64,000 nt of DNA from JANNYA01 sp043754435 (GCA_043754435.1 JAYUUS010000146.1:1-64000), one strand, 5' to 3'. Positions 35,164 to 44,364 are shown, numbered from the stretch's first letter. Notes: generated by a model from the letters alone, not told the origin. A program made the numbers and translations.

Positions 35164-36474
35164 ATGAATGAATCTAGTTTAGCCAAACCCTTCGATTTAC
35201 CCGGTAGCGAATTTGCCGCTGCGCGCTGCGAACTCAAGGTGGCCTCACAAAGTGCGTTGAAGCGCGCGCTATGCAAGAAACTGGTGCAAATTAAAGAATG
35301 TGCGCTCAGTATCAGCGAAGGTCCCGAGACAATGAGTTTTGGCGATGGTGCGGGCACTGACGTATTGCGCGCGCATATCCGAATCTTAAATCCGCAAATG
35401 TGGACCTCGGTTGCCACTAATGGCAGCGTAGGCGTCGCTGAAAGTTTTATGGACGGGCATTGGGTGGTCGACGATGTTGTCGCACTCGTGCGAATTTTCG
35501 TGCGCAATCGCGATATTTTAGATCGTATGGAGGGCGGTTTGGCGAAGTTTGGTCAATGGCTGCTGCGTGCTTGGCACCAAAAGCGCCGCAATACTCATAC
35601 CGGCAGCCAACGCAATATTTCTGAGCACTATGATTTATCGAACGCGCTGTTCAAAACGTTTTTAGATCCAACGATGATGTATTCGTGTGCGGTTTACGAG
35701 CGTGTTGACGACACTCTAGAAGTGGCAGCGGTGCGCAAGCTTGATCGAATCTGCCAAAAGCTAGCGCTTAAGCCCGGCGACCACCTGTTGGAAATTGGCA
35801 CCGGCTGGGGTGGCTTTGCGGTGTATGCAGCGCAAAATTATGGCTGCAAAATCACCACGACAACAATCAGCGAAGAACAATTTCAGCTTGCCACCGCGCG
35901 CGTCGCTGAGGCCGGTTTAACCGGGCAGATCAGTGTAATCAAACAGGACTATCGGGCGTTGACGGGTAGCTTTGATAAAGTCGTTTCGATTGAAATGATT
36001 GAAGCGATCGGGCATCAATACCTTAATACCTATTTTGGCAAGATTGCTAGCTTGCTTAAACCCGATGGCTTGGCGCTGGTGCAAGCGATTACCATTGAAG
36101 ACAGCCGCTACGCGCAAGCCTTGAAAGACGTTGATTTTATCAAGCGCTATATCTTTCCCGGCAGCTTTATTCCCTCTATCACCGCCATGCTAGGTGCTTG
36201 CACTGAGGCTAGCGACATGAAGCTAGTGCATTTAGAAGACATAGGCCCGAGCTATGCGTTAACGTTGTGCGCATGGCGGGAACGTTTCAACGCGCACCTT
36301 GCAAAAGTGCGCGAACTTGGCTTCGACGCGCGTTTCATTCGCATGTGGAACTATTATTTGGCGTATTGCGAAGGTGGCTTTATTGAGCGCTCGATTGGTG
36401 ACGTGCAGTTGCTTTTTGCGCGGCCGCGCAATACCAGAACGCAGTACTTGCCAGACTTAAATTGTCAGATATAA
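35164..36474 (+). CDS. cfa: Cyclopropane-fatty-acyl-phospholipid synthase family methyltransferase
   Basis: SAM-dependent enzyme that adds a methylene or methyl group across a double bond of phospholipid acyl chains. The methyltransferase core has LLEIGTGWGGFAVYAA (SAM binding), MYSCAVYE, EMIEAIGHQYLNTYF and IFPGSFIPS, all typical of CFA/mycolic-acid methyltransferases. The N-terminal domain (about 1-130) carries MDGHWVVDDVVALVRIF. Length 436 aa is above the ~380 of E. coli Cfa. Its place behind the desaturase, FAD and DUF1365 genes suggests it acts on the desaturase product; whether cyclopropane, 10-methylene or another methylated product forms cannot be read. Confidence 0.92.
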   Translation: MNESSLAKPFDLPGSEFAAARCELKVASQSALKRALCKKLVQIKECALSISEGPETMSFGDGAGTDVLRAHIRILNPQMWTSVATNGSVGVAESFMDGHWVVDDVVALVRIFVRNRDILDRMEGGLAKFGQWLLRAWHQKRRNTHTGSQRNISEHYDLSNALFKTFLDPTMMYSCAVYERVDDTLEVAAVRKLDRICQKLALKPGDHLLEIGTGWGGFAVYAAQNYGCKITTTTISEEQFQLATARVAEAGLTGQISVIKQDYRALTGSFDKVVSIEMIEAIGHQYLNTYFGKIASLLKPDGLALVQAITIEDSRYAQALKDVDFIKRYIFPGSFIPSITAMLGACTEASDMKLVHLEDIGPSYALTLCAWRERFNAHLAKVRELGFDARFIRMWNYYLAYCEGGFIERSIGDVQLLFARPRNTRTQYLPDLNCQI

Positions 36475-36517
36475 CGCCAATTGCCGTAGCGCTGAACCAC
36501 AAGGACGTGAGGGTTAT

Positions 36518-37039
36518 TTGAAAACTTTGTTGAATGTTGTTTTTTTTCAGGCGGTTTGGCTAGCATCGGTCGGCGGCGCTGGACGCGGCTATTGGTGGTT
36601 AGGTTTGCCGGTGCTTGCGGTGTTCCTGATTTATCATTTCTCAATTTCGACCTGCCGAAAAGCCGATGCTCAGCTGCTTGTCATCAGTGTGATTCTGGGT
36701 TTTATTGCCGATAGCGTATTGTTGCAGCTGGGGCTTTTACGCTTTGAGCAGCCGGTGCCGTGGGTGAATTTCGCGCCCATTTGGATCTTGACGCTCTGGG
36801 CGAGTTTCGCCTTGACGCTTAATCATTCGATGGCATTTTTCCAAACGCGTCCTGTTTGGGCCGTGATTTTCGGGTTTTTTGGCGGGCCACTGGCGTATTA
36901 CGTCGCTGCAAACGTTTGGAAAGCCGCTGTTTTCACTGCGCCACCGCTGCATGTTTACGGCGCGTTAGCGTTAGTGTGGGCGATCATGACGCCGCTGTTA
37001 CTAAACATCGGGTTAAATTTGCAGCGCAAAGCCGCTTAG
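36518..37039 (+). CDS. DUF2878 family membrane protein
   Basis: A 173-aa inner-membrane protein with about five hydrophobic segments (FFQAVWLASVGGAGRGYWWL, LPVLAVFLIYHFSI, LTLWASFALTLNHSMAFF, WAVIFGFFGGPLAYYVAA, LVWAIMTPLLLNIGL). The conserved WASFALTLNHS and FGGPLAYY suit DUF2878. The start is TTG with GGACGTGAGG upstream. The family recurs next to CFA-type and DUF1295 genes; function unknown. Confidence 0.8.
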   Translation: MKTLLNVVFFQAVWLASVGGAGRGYWWLGLPVLAVFLIYHFSISTCRKADAQLLVISVILGFIADSVLLQLGLLRFEQPVPWVNFAPIWILTLWASFALTLNHSMAFFQTRPVWAVIFGFFGGPLAYYVAANVWKAAVFTAPPLHVYGALALVWAIMTPLLLNIGLNLQRKAA

Positions 37040-37089
37040 GCTTTACCCGCGTGAGTGCATAACTTGCGGAGTCTTTTTGAAGGATCGCT

Positions 37090-37893
37090 GTGGACTTAAC
37101 CGTATTTGTCAAAGATGCCGCCGTCGTCGCTGGCTTTACCAGTATTGCAATGATTGGCAGCTGGGCCTGGCAGCGCCAGCGCTTGAATGCCGGCATCGTG
37201 GATATTACTTGGGCATGCTGTTTAGCATTTGCTGCGCTTTATTACGGTGCCGTGGGGGAAGGCGCAATCGTGCCTAGAATGATGGTCGCTTTATTGGGCG
37301 CAATTTGGGGTTTTCGCCTAGCAAGCCATTTACTTGCGCGCGTTTTGAGCGAACCGGAAGATGGCAGGTACGCGTTTTTGCGTGCACATTGGAAAGGCTC
37401 GCAGTGGAAGTTTTTCCTTTTTTTTCAGGGGCAGGTTTTGTTGGTGTTACTGTTTTCTGTGCCGTTTCACGTTGCAGCGCAAAATCCCACCGCTGGGTTT
37501 ACACCTTGGATATTGGCGGGAATTGCCGTATGGATGATCAGCATCGGCGGCGAGTCTTTAAGTGATGCGCAGCTTGCCAGTTTCCGCAAAAATTCTGCTA
37601 ATCGCGGTAAGACTTGCCGCAGCGGCCTTTGGCGCTATTCGCGCCACCCGAATTATTTTTTTGAATGGCTACATTGGTTTAGCTACTGCTGTTTTGCCAT
37701 TGGCGCAGCGGGTGCGGCGTGGGCATTGATTGGGCCCATCACGATGTTAGTGACGCTCTGCTGGGTGACGGGCATTCCGTTCGTCGAAGCGCAATCGCTG
37801 CGTTCGCGGGGTGAGGATTATCGCAATTATCAGCGCACTACCAGCCCGCTGATTCCATGGTTTCCGAAAAAGCTTAATTCCCTAAAAAACTAG
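37090..37893 (+). CDS. DUF1295 / steroid 5-alpha-reductase-like membrane protein
   Basis: A 267-aa polytopic membrane protein. The C-terminal end carries GLWRYSRHPNYFFEWLHW and RGEDYRNYQRTTSPLIPW, the conserved NADPH-binding and terminal motifs of the DUF1295 / 3-oxo-5-alpha-steroid 4-dehydrogenase fold. The start is GTG with AAGGA 6 nt upstream. In this setting it may reduce a double bond in a lipid chain. It ends the lipid set; its last 4 nt overlap the convergent REC-Hpt gene. Confidence 0.85.
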   Translation: MDLTVFVKDAAVVAGFTSIAMIGSWAWQRQRLNAGIVDITWACCLAFAALYYGAVGEGAIVPRMMVALLGAIWGFRLASHLLARVLSEPEDGRYAFLRAHWKGSQWKFFLFFQGQVLLVLLFSVPFHVAAQNPTAGFTPWILAGIAVWMISIGGESLSDAQLASFRKNSANRGKTCRSGLWRYSRHPNYFFEWLHWFSYCCFAIGAAGAAWALIGPITMLVTLCWVTGIPFVEAQSLRSRGEDYRNYQRTTSPLIPWFPKKLNSLKN

Positions 37894-38615
37894 TTTGATG
37901 CAGCAATGATGGCTGAAATTGCGGACTCAACCGCCGCAATTGACGCCTCATTAGACTCAGCCTTCAGTTGTGTTAATGCTGCAGATAATGCAACCGCGCC
38001 GGTAAAGCCCGCAGCGCCCGCCAACTTGTGCCGCAGCTCGCTTAAAGCTACAGCATCGTTTTGTTCAAATGCTTGGCGCAGCATGTCGCCTTTACTTATC
38101 AACTCCGTGACCAGCATCGCCCGCAGTTTTAGCATTAGCTTTTCATCGCCACCGGTGGTTTTTAGCGCGATAGCGCGATCAAATATGGCCTCGCTCGAAG
38201 CGTTTTGCTTATTCGCATCCAGTGCGGTGCTGATCGTGCCCGTCGCCTGCCGTACTGCAGCAATGATCGCGCTGGCCGACCAAGGTTTTGCAAAAACTTC
38301 CATAAACCCTGCTTGCAACAGGCTTGCCCTAAGCGCCGCACTCAGCTCGCCCGTCAGCGCAAACGCGGGGCTTGCAGTTGAAAGCGCCGTAGAATCTGCG
38401 CGCATTCGCTGGAGCAGCACGTCACCATTAAAATCGGGCAGTTGAATGTCAAGCAGCAGCAGCGCATAGTAATTTTTATGCGCGAGCGCTAAGCCTTCAC
38501 GCGCGCTCAAAGCAGTATCAACCTCAAAGCCAGCCGCGCTTAGTAGCTCGCTGAGCAGGGTTAAGTTCATCGCGACATCATCGACGGCGAGTATTCGAAT
38601 TGGGCTGTTTGACAT
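37890..38615 (-). CDS. Response regulator receiver fused to Hpt domain
   Basis: A 241-aa phosphorelay protein: an N-terminal receiver (ILAVDDVAMNLTLLSELL, phospho-Asp in LLLLDIQLPDFNG, Lys in VFAKPWS) and a C-terminal histidine phosphotransfer domain with the phospho-His in ALSELRHKLAGAAGFTGA. I chose ATG 38615 (MSNSPIR), the start of the receiver; the frame runs upstream to 38663. No kinase lies beside it. It could receive phosphate from the hybrid kinase at 21111-25133, which lacks an Hpt, but that is only an inference. Confidence 0.88.
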   Translation of the reverse strand: MSNSPIRILAVDDVAMNLTLLSELLSAAGFEVDTALSAREGLALAHKNYYALLLLDIQLPDFNGDVLLQRMRADSTALSTASPAFALTGELSAALRASLLQAGFMEVFAKPWSASAIIAAVRQATGTISTALDANKQNASSEAIFDRAIALKTTGGDEKLMLKLRAMLVTELISKGDMLRQAFEQNDAVALSELRHKLAGAAGFTGAVALSAALTQLKAESNEASIAAVESAISAIIAASN

Positions 38616-38720
38616 TGAACGATGAACTCCGCTGATACTGCAGTTTCGACTAAATCCACCCACTTAGGCCATACTCCGCGCTTAAATTTTTGGCACCCCT
38701 ATGTGCCTTAAGGATTTGCC

Positions 38721-40022
38721 TTGCCAGCGTTTGAAATAGACATTGATGATTTGAGCCACGACGCGCGGGGTGTGGGGCGCTTAAACGATAAAGTTGCGTT
38801 TATCAGCGGTGCATTGCCGGGTGAACGGGTGCGCGGTGAGCATCTGCACCATGGAAAAAGCTTCGATCATGGCGTGGCTGCTGAAATTTTGCGTGCCAGC
38901 CCAGAACGTGTAATACCCAAGTGCGAGCATTTCGGTGGCTGCGCGGGCTGTAGCCTGCAGCATTTTTCACAGGCCGGGCAACTGGCGTTCAAGCAAAACA
39001 TGCTGCTGCAGGATCTCAAAAAAATCGGCCGTGTGGAGCCAGAACGACTGCTGGCACCGCTTTTTGACGCGGAATTCGGCTATCGGCGCAAGGCGCGTTT
39101 AAGCGTTAAAGATGTGGCTAAGAAAGGCAAAGTGCTGGTCGGGTTTCGCGAGCTTGACGGGCGCTTCGTCGCAGACTTGCGCCGCTGCGAGACTTTGCAC
39201 CCAAAAATTGGCGATCGCATTGCCGATTTAGCGCGTTTGATCGAAAGCTTAAGCGTGCGCAAGCAAATCGCCCAAATCGAAGTGGCGATTGCGGAGGAAT
39301 CTGCCGCATTGGTGTTTCGCAACTTAAGCCCGCTCAGCCCGAGTGATGTGGAAAAGCTGCTCGCATTTGGCGCGCTGCACGACTTTCAAATGTGGCTACA
39401 GCCCAAGGGCAACGACAGCATCTACCCACTGAATGACGCGAGCGCAGGATTGCATTACACCTTGCCCGAGTTTGACGTGCGCGTGAACTATCGCCCGCTG
39501 GATTTTACCCAAGTCAACTTTGGCCTGAATCGCAAAATGGTGCAACAAGCGCTCGGCTTGTTGGCACCCAGCGCTGGTGAGCGCGTGCTTGATTTATTTT
39601 GCGGTTTAGGAAATTTTACGCTGCCGCTGGCGCGCTCGGGTGCCGTGGTAACAGGCGTTGAAGGCGACGCTGGTTTGGTGGCGCGGGCACGTGAAAATGC
39701 TGAGGCGCACGGTCTGTTGGCGAATGTTGACTATGCTGTGGCGGATTTATTTTTGGAGCAAAGCCAAGCCAATTGGGCGCGCGCGAACTATGACAAAATC
39801 TTGCTCGACCCACCGCGCGCGGGTGCTGAAGGCGTTCTAAAATATTTGCCCGGCCCCAGCGTGCAGCGCGTGGTTTATGTATCGTGCAACCCGGCGACCT
39901 TGGCACGCGACACCGAAGTTCTCGTCCACACACACGGCTTTAAGCTCAAAGCCGCTGGGATTATGGATATGTTTACGCACACCAGCCACGTCGAGTCGAT
40001 GGCACTGTTTGAGCGCGCATAA
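38721..40022 (+). CDS. rlmD: 23S rRNA (uracil(1939)-C(5))-methyltransferase
   Basis: SAM-dependent methyltransferase making m5U1939 in 23S rRNA. The N-terminal TRAM domain (FEIDIDDLSHDARGVGRL) is followed by the iron-sulfur cysteines CEHFGGCAGCSLQH (with a further Cys in RRCETLHPK), the SAM motif LDLFCGLGNFTLPLA and the catalytic cysteine in VSCNPATLARD. The start is TTG with AAGGA 6 nt upstream. Length 433 aa is normal. It is the first of four tightly overlapping genes (stop TAATG shared with the CYTH gene). Confidence 0.95.
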   Translation: MPAFEIDIDDLSHDARGVGRLNDKVAFISGALPGERVRGEHLHHGKSFDHGVAAEILRASPERVIPKCEHFGGCAGCSLQHFSQAGQLAFKQNMLLQDLKKIGRVEPERLLAPLFDAEFGYRRKARLSVKDVAKKGKVLVGFRELDGRFVADLRRCETLHPKIGDRIADLARLIESLSVRKQIAQIEVAIAEESAALVFRNLSPLSPSDVEKLLAFGALHDFQMWLQPKGNDSIYPLNDASAGLHYTLPEFDVRVNYRPLDFTQVNFGLNRKMVQQALGLLAPSAGERVLDLFCGLGNFTLPLARSGAVVTGVEGDAGLVARARENAEAHGLLANVDYAVADLFLEQSQANWARANYDKILLDPPRAGAEGVLKYLPGPSVQRVVYVSCNPATLARDTEVLVHTHGFKLKAAGIMDMFTHTSHVESMALFERA

Positions 40023-40531
40023 TGGGCATCGAAATTGAACGCAAATTTTTAGTTGTCAACGATGATTGGCGCGCATTGGTGCAAAAGTCGGAAAAAATGG
40101 CGCAGGGCTATTTGGGCGGCACGCATTGTTCTATACGTGTGCGCGTGGCGGAAAATTCCGCTTTTTTGAATATCAAAAGCCGCGAATTGGGTGCGGTGCG
40201 CCAGGAATTTGAATATCCAGTGCCGCTCAGCGATGCGGCCACGCTATTGAGCAATTTTGCCGACGGCTCAGCCATTGTTAAAACCCGGCATTACGTACGC
40301 CACACCGATATTAGCGGGGCGGAGTTAACCTTCGAAATTGATGTGTTTGAGGGCGACAACCTTGGCTTGACGGTCGCGGAAGTCGAGCTGAAATCGGTGG
40401 ATCAAGAATTTGCACGGCCTGCTTGGCTGGGCGTGGAAGTCACTGACGATGCGCGCTATTACAACTCAAACTTAGTCACAGAGTCATTTTGCCGCTGGCA
40501 AAAGCAGGCTAACGAAGGGAGCGCAGCATGA
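40022..40531 (+). CDS. CYTH domain protein (triphosphate tunnel metalloenzyme)
   Basis: A 169-aa CYTH protein with the signature EIERKFLV at the N-terminus and the tunnel-lining charged strands (SIRVRVAENSAFLNIKS, LTFEIDVFEGDNLGLTVAEV). Members hydrolyse triphosphates, often inorganic triphosphate. It overlaps rlmD by 1 nt and nagZ by 4 nt, so it is co-translated with both. Substrate cannot be read from sequence. Confidence 0.9.
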   Translation: MGIEIERKFLVVNDDWRALVQKSEKMAQGYLGGTHCSIRVRVAENSAFLNIKSRELGAVRQEFEYPVPLSDAATLLSNFADGSAIVKTRHYVRHTDISGAELTFEIDVFEGDNLGLTVAEVELKSVDQEFARPAWLGVEVTDDARYYNSNLVTESFCRWQKQANEGSAA

Positions 40532-41592
40532 GTTTAGTGATTGGGCTGGCTGGCTTGGCATTGCAGCCAAATGAAGCCGAATGGTTGGCGCGTAAAGATG
40601 TCGCGGGGGTGATTTTGTTTAGTCGCAATTTTGCCAGCCGCGCGCAGATTATTGCGCTGGTGGCAGCGATTCGCACGGTACGCAAGAATTTGATTGTCTG
40701 TGTCGACCAAGAAGGCGGTCGGGTGCAACGCTTTCGCGAGGGCTTTGTCGCCCTGTCCGCATTGGCGCATATTGGCGCACTGCACGCACGCAAACCGGGC
40801 GCGGCGCGGCGCGCGTGCGTGCTGCATGCCAAACTGATGGCGCTGGATATTCTAAGCACCGGTATTGATCTTAGCTTTGCACCGGTGGCCGATCTTAAGC
40901 GCGGGAATTTAGCGATTGCGGATCGCGCGTTTTCGGATAAACCTGAAGTCTGCGCCGAACTCACGATGCTGTACGCCGCAACGCTACAAGCGCAGGGCAT
41001 GGCCGCCACACTCAAGCATTTTCCTGGGCACGGCACGGTCAAAGCCGACACTCATTTTGACTTGGCGAGCGATGAGCGCGCAGCACCAGAAATTTTCGCC
41101 GCCGACCTATTGCCCTTCGCCGCCGGCATTTTAGCCGGGGCCAAAGCCATTATGACCGCGCACGTAAGCTACCCGAAAGTCGATCTGGAAGCAGCGGGCT
41201 ATTCGAAGCATTGGCTGAAAACCGTGTTGCGTGCGCAGCTGGAATTTAGCGGCGTCATTTTTTCTGATGACGTAGGCATGCTGGGTGGTGCAAACGTTGG
41301 GTCATTAAAAGATCGGATCGTGCGCCACTATCAAGCCGGATGCGATTTGATCCTGGTTTGCTCCGCGCAAGCAACTGCTGAGGTGATGGCATTGGGCACA
41401 ATCGGAAAACCCGCAAAACGGGGGCTGGTGAAAACCTTGCGCGCCAGCCGTGTTGCGCGCGCAAAACGCATGATTGACAGCGCAAAATTCGCCCTCATGC
41501 AGGAGCACTTAGCAAAACTTTTAAATCCGGTGCTACCTTTGGCAAATTCGGCGCTACCTTCGGCGTCGGCGCAACTTTTGGAAACCGCATGA
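40528..41592 (+). CDS. nagZ: Beta-N-acetylhexosaminidase (peptidoglycan recycling)
   Basis: Family 3 glycosidase that removes GlcNAc from anhydro-muropeptides in the cytoplasm. The motifs VDQEGGRVQRF, LKHFPGHGTVKADTHFD and the nucleophile region IFSDDVGM are all present. Length 354 aa is normal. It overlaps the CYTH gene (ATGA) and hpt (ATGA). With anmK at 62728-63837 it represents two steps of the same peptidoglycan recycling route in this window. Confidence 0.95.
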   Translation: MSLVIGLAGLALQPNEAEWLARKDVAGVILFSRNFASRAQIIALVAAIRTVRKNLIVCVDQEGGRVQRFREGFVALSALAHIGALHARKPGAARRACVLHAKLMALDILSTGIDLSFAPVADLKRGNLAIADRAFSDKPEVCAELTMLYAATLQAQGMAATLKHFPGHGTVKADTHFDLASDERAAPEIFAADLLPFAAGILAGAKAIMTAHVSYPKVDLEAAGYSKHWLKTVLRAQLEFSGVIFSDDVGMLGGANVGSLKDRIVRHYQAGCDLILVCSAQATAEVMALGTIGKPAKRGLVKTLRASRVARAKRMIDSAKFALMQEHLAKLLNPVLPLANSALPSASAQLLETA

Positions 41593-42131
41593 GCGATCAA
41601 GGCATTACCATTCCCACTGATCGTGAGTTGATTTTTGACTGGCTCGCCATTGATGCAGCGATGACCCGCATGGCGGCAGAAATCACCGCTGATTTAGCCG
41701 GAGAACGCCCGATTTACATGACGATTTTGACCGGCGGCCTGCTGATTGGCGGCTGTTTAGCGCCCAGGATTGATCTGGATCTGATTTTCGACTACGCACA
41801 CGCCACGCGCTATCGCGGTGCCATTGAAGGCGGTAGCTTGCACTGGATCGCCAAGCCACGCTGCAATTTGAAAAACCGTATCGTCATTTTGGTCGACGAT
41901 ATTTTGGATGAGGGCTATACCCTAGAAGAATTGCGCCGCTATTGCTTCGATGAAGGGGCACGTGATGTCAAAATTGCCGTACTGACCATCAAGCGGCATG
42001 ACCGCCGCGTGCCCGGTTTAAAAGCCGACTACATTGGCCTAGAAGTTCCAGACCGCTATGTTTTTGGCTTTGGTATGGACTATCGCGAGCTGGGGCGCAA
42101 TTTACCAGGTATATATGCGCTCAAGGAATAG
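41589..42131 (+). CDS. hpt: Hypoxanthine-guanine phosphoribosyltransferase
   Basis: Purine salvage enzyme making IMP or GMP from the base and PRPP. The PRPP-binding loop is IVILVDDILDEGYTLEEL, with TILTGGLLIGG near the N-terminus and YVFGFGMDYRELGRNLPG at the end, typical of this bacterial subgroup. Length 180 aa is normal. The nagZ-hpt adjacency is common in gammaproteobacteria. It is the last gene of the four-gene operon; nadD converges on it. Confidence 0.92.
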   Translation: MSDQGITIPTDRELIFDWLAIDAAMTRMAAEITADLAGERPIYMTILTGGLLIGGCLAPRIDLDLIFDYAHATRYRGAIEGGSLHWIAKPRCNLKNRIVILVDDILDEGYTLEELRRYCFDEGARDVKIAVLTIKRHDRRVPGLKADYIGLEVPDRYVFGFGMDYRELGRNLPGIYALKE

Positions 42132-42177
42132 CGAGTCCACATTCAGAAGTTTCAACACTGGCACTAAAATTAGAAAA

Positions 42178-42831
42178 TTAAGGTGCAACTCGATACAAAC
42201 GATGCTCGGCGATGTAATCCAATACTGAATCAGGCACCAAATACTTTGCCGATTGCCCGGATTTCAATATGGCGCGCACTTTCGTCGCTGAAATGGCTAA
42301 TTGGCTGACCTCGATGCCGACTAAAAACCCAGCAGGCGCGGTGTTTAAACTGCTTTTGGGCGCGCGGTGTGCGCGTAGGAAGGCATCGACATGATGCGGC
42401 GGTGTCGCAGAATTAGGGCGTGACAGCACCGCTATGTGCGCGAAATCAAGCAAGCGTTGCCACTCTTTCCAGGTATCCAAGCGCGCCAACTGGTCTGCAC
42501 CCATCAACCAAACTAATGGCCGCGTGGCACCAATCTCAGTGCGTAATTCGCGCAGCGTGTCGATCGTATAGCTGGGTTGGCCGGCTTGTTGGCGCAGCAG
42601 CTCACGCAAATCTGAGCGCATCAAGCTTTGCCCTTCAAGTGCACGCTCTAACATCTGCGCGCGTGGCGCAGCACCCACCTCGGGCTGGGCGCGATTCGGC
42701 GGCATCGCCGAAGGCAACAGCCAAACCTCGTCCGCCGCTAAAGCCTCGCCCGCTTCCAAACACACGCGCAAATGCCCCAAATGAATGGGATCAAAGGTGC
42801 CACCAAAAATTAGAACTGGGCCGTTAGTCAT
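42178..42831 (-). CDS. nadD: Nicotinate-nucleotide adenylyltransferase
   Basis: Forms deamido-NAD from nicotinate mononucleotide and ATP. The nucleotidyltransferase motif FGGTFDPIHLGHLR lies at the N-terminus and ISATKVRAIL at the C-terminus, with WLMGADQLARLDTWKEW in the middle. I chose ATG 42831 (MTNGPVLIFGG), which starts just before the motif; the frame extends to 42921 over the end of the NtrC-type gene. The 217-aa product is normal. rsfS and holA, frequent neighbours, are absent. Confidence 0.95.
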   Translation of the reverse strand: MTNGPVLIFGGTFDPIHLGHLRVCLEAGEALAADEVWLLPSAMPPNRAQPEVGAAPRAQMLERALEGQSLMRSDLRELLRQQAGQPSYTIDTLRELRTEIGATRPLVWLMGADQLARLDTWKEWQRLLDFAHIAVLSRPNSATPPHHVDAFLRAHRAPKSSLNTAPAGFLVGIEVSQLAISATKVRAILKSGQSAKYLVPDSVLDYIAEHRLYRVAP

Positions 42832-42880
42832 AGGGTGATTCTGCCCGCAGCTTTCGCCATAAGCGAGCATTTTGATGTAG

Positions 42881-44272
42881 CTAACCCTCGTCCACACCCA
42901 TACCCGCAGTGGACATGCCAAATTTCTCTAAGCGCCGATATAGCGCACTGCGCGACAGCCCTAAATGCTCGGCGGCCTGCATAATATTGCCGCTGTAACG
43001 GTCCAGCGCTTGGCGCACCAGCAATTGTTCAGCATCCTCTAGCGTCATGTGATCCAGGACTCTGGCGGGCGGAGCGGTATTGGCACCGACCTGGAGCTGC
43101 AAGTCGCCAGCGGTAATATGATTGCCGCTGCACAAAAGTACGGCGCGTTCCAAGACGTGATTGAGCTCACGCACATTGCCCGGCCAGCTATAGCGCAGCA
43201 GCGCATCAAGCGCAGTTTGCTCAAGGCTTAAGCCCAATTTGCCATAGCGGCGCGCGTGCGAGCGAAGATAGCTTTCCGCCATCGGCACAATATCTTCGCG
43301 GCGATCACGCATCGGCGGCAGACAAATCTCGACCGTATTGATGCGAAACAATAAATCTTGGCGGAATAAACCCCCGGTCACGGCGCGCTCAAGCTCGGCG
43401 TTCGTGGCGCTAATCAAGCGAATATCCGCCTTTTGCGTGCGTGAAGAGCCGACTTTTTCGTATTCGCGCTCTTCTAGCACGCGCAATAATTTCGCCTGCT
43501 GTGCCAAGTTCATGTTCGCCACTTCATCTAAAAAAAGCGAGCCGCCTTCGGCCAACTCAAAGCGCCCGAGCCGGTCACCTTTGGCATCAGTAAACGCGCC
43601 TTTGACGTGCCCAAACATTTCGCTTTCAAACAAAGTCTCAGGAATTGCGCCCATATTGACCTTCACAAATGCCTTGTTTGAACGCCCTGAGCGCGCATGA
43701 ATAAACTGCGCCAACATGCTTTTACCGGTGCCGTTTTCACCCGTTAGCAACACATTCGCGTCCGACGGTGCTACGCGCGTCACCATTTCTAAAACGTGCT
43801 TCATGGCCGGTGATTTGGCGATGAATTCGGCATCATCCCCACGCAAAATTTCGTTCTCGCGCTCAAGCTTTTTCGACTTGCGTTTCGCCTCGCCCAACGC
43901 TAACTGGCTGCGAATAATGGTCATCAGCCGGTAGTTATCCCAAGGCTTTTCGATAAAGTCATTGGCGCCCAAACGCATGGCCTGCACCGCCAAGTCCACC
44001 GAACCCCACGCCGTCATCACCACTGCTGGGACGTCTGGATCGTGCAGACGAATTTTACCCAAAAGCTCCATACCTTCAGCGCCCGAGGTAGTGTCGCGGG
44101 TGTAATTTAAGTCCAAAATGACCAGTGAAAATGGCTGACGTTTCAGCGCTTCCAAAGCCGCCTCGGGGCTTTGCACCGGCACACATAAAAAACCTTCGCC
44201 CTTTAACAGCAGTTTGAGGGCATCCAAGACGTCTTTTTGGTCATCGCTAATCAGAATGGGGAGGCTAGACAT
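42881..44272 (-). CDS. NtrC-family sigma-54-dependent response regulator
   Basis: A 463-aa enhancer-binding regulator: receiver domain (ILISDDQKDV, phospho-Asp in LVILDLNYTRD, Lys in FIEKPWDNY), AAA+ domain with Walker A TGENGTGKSMLAQFIH and Walker B GGSLFLDEVANM, and a Fis-type C-terminal helix-turn-helix (IMQAAEHLGLSRSALYRRLE). The sigma-54 contact loop reads GAFTDA instead of the canonical GAFTGA. I chose ATG 44272 (MSSLPILISDD). No histidine kinase gene is adjacent, unusual for this group. No sigma-54 promoter was recognised nearby. Confidence 0.93.
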   Translation of the reverse strand: MSSLPILISDDQKDVLDALKLLLKGEGFLCVPVQSPEAALEALKRQPFSLVILDLNYTRDTTSGAEGMELLGKIRLHDPDVPAVVMTAWGSVDLAVQAMRLGANDFIEKPWDNYRLMTIIRSQLALGEAKRKSKKLERENEILRGDDAEFIAKSPAMKHVLEMVTRVAPSDANVLLTGENGTGKSMLAQFIHARSGRSNKAFVKVNMGAIPETLFESEMFGHVKGAFTDAKGDRLGRFELAEGGSLFLDEVANMNLAQQAKLLRVLEEREYEKVGSSRTQKADIRLISATNAELERAVTGGLFRQDLLFRINTVEICLPPMRDRREDIVPMAESYLRSHARRYGKLGLSLEQTALDALLRYSWPGNVRELNHVLERAVLLCSGNHITAGDLQLQVGANTAPPARVLDHMTLEDAEQLLVRQALDRYSGNIMQAAEHLGLSRSALYRRLEKFGMSTAGMGVDEG

Positions 44273-44364
44273 AAATGCGGCAGGTCTTAAATAAAGGCCG
44301 CTAGCATTGTGGCGAATGCGGGCAGAATGCAAGTGCTGCCAGGGTGGGTTAAATCAATAAACCG

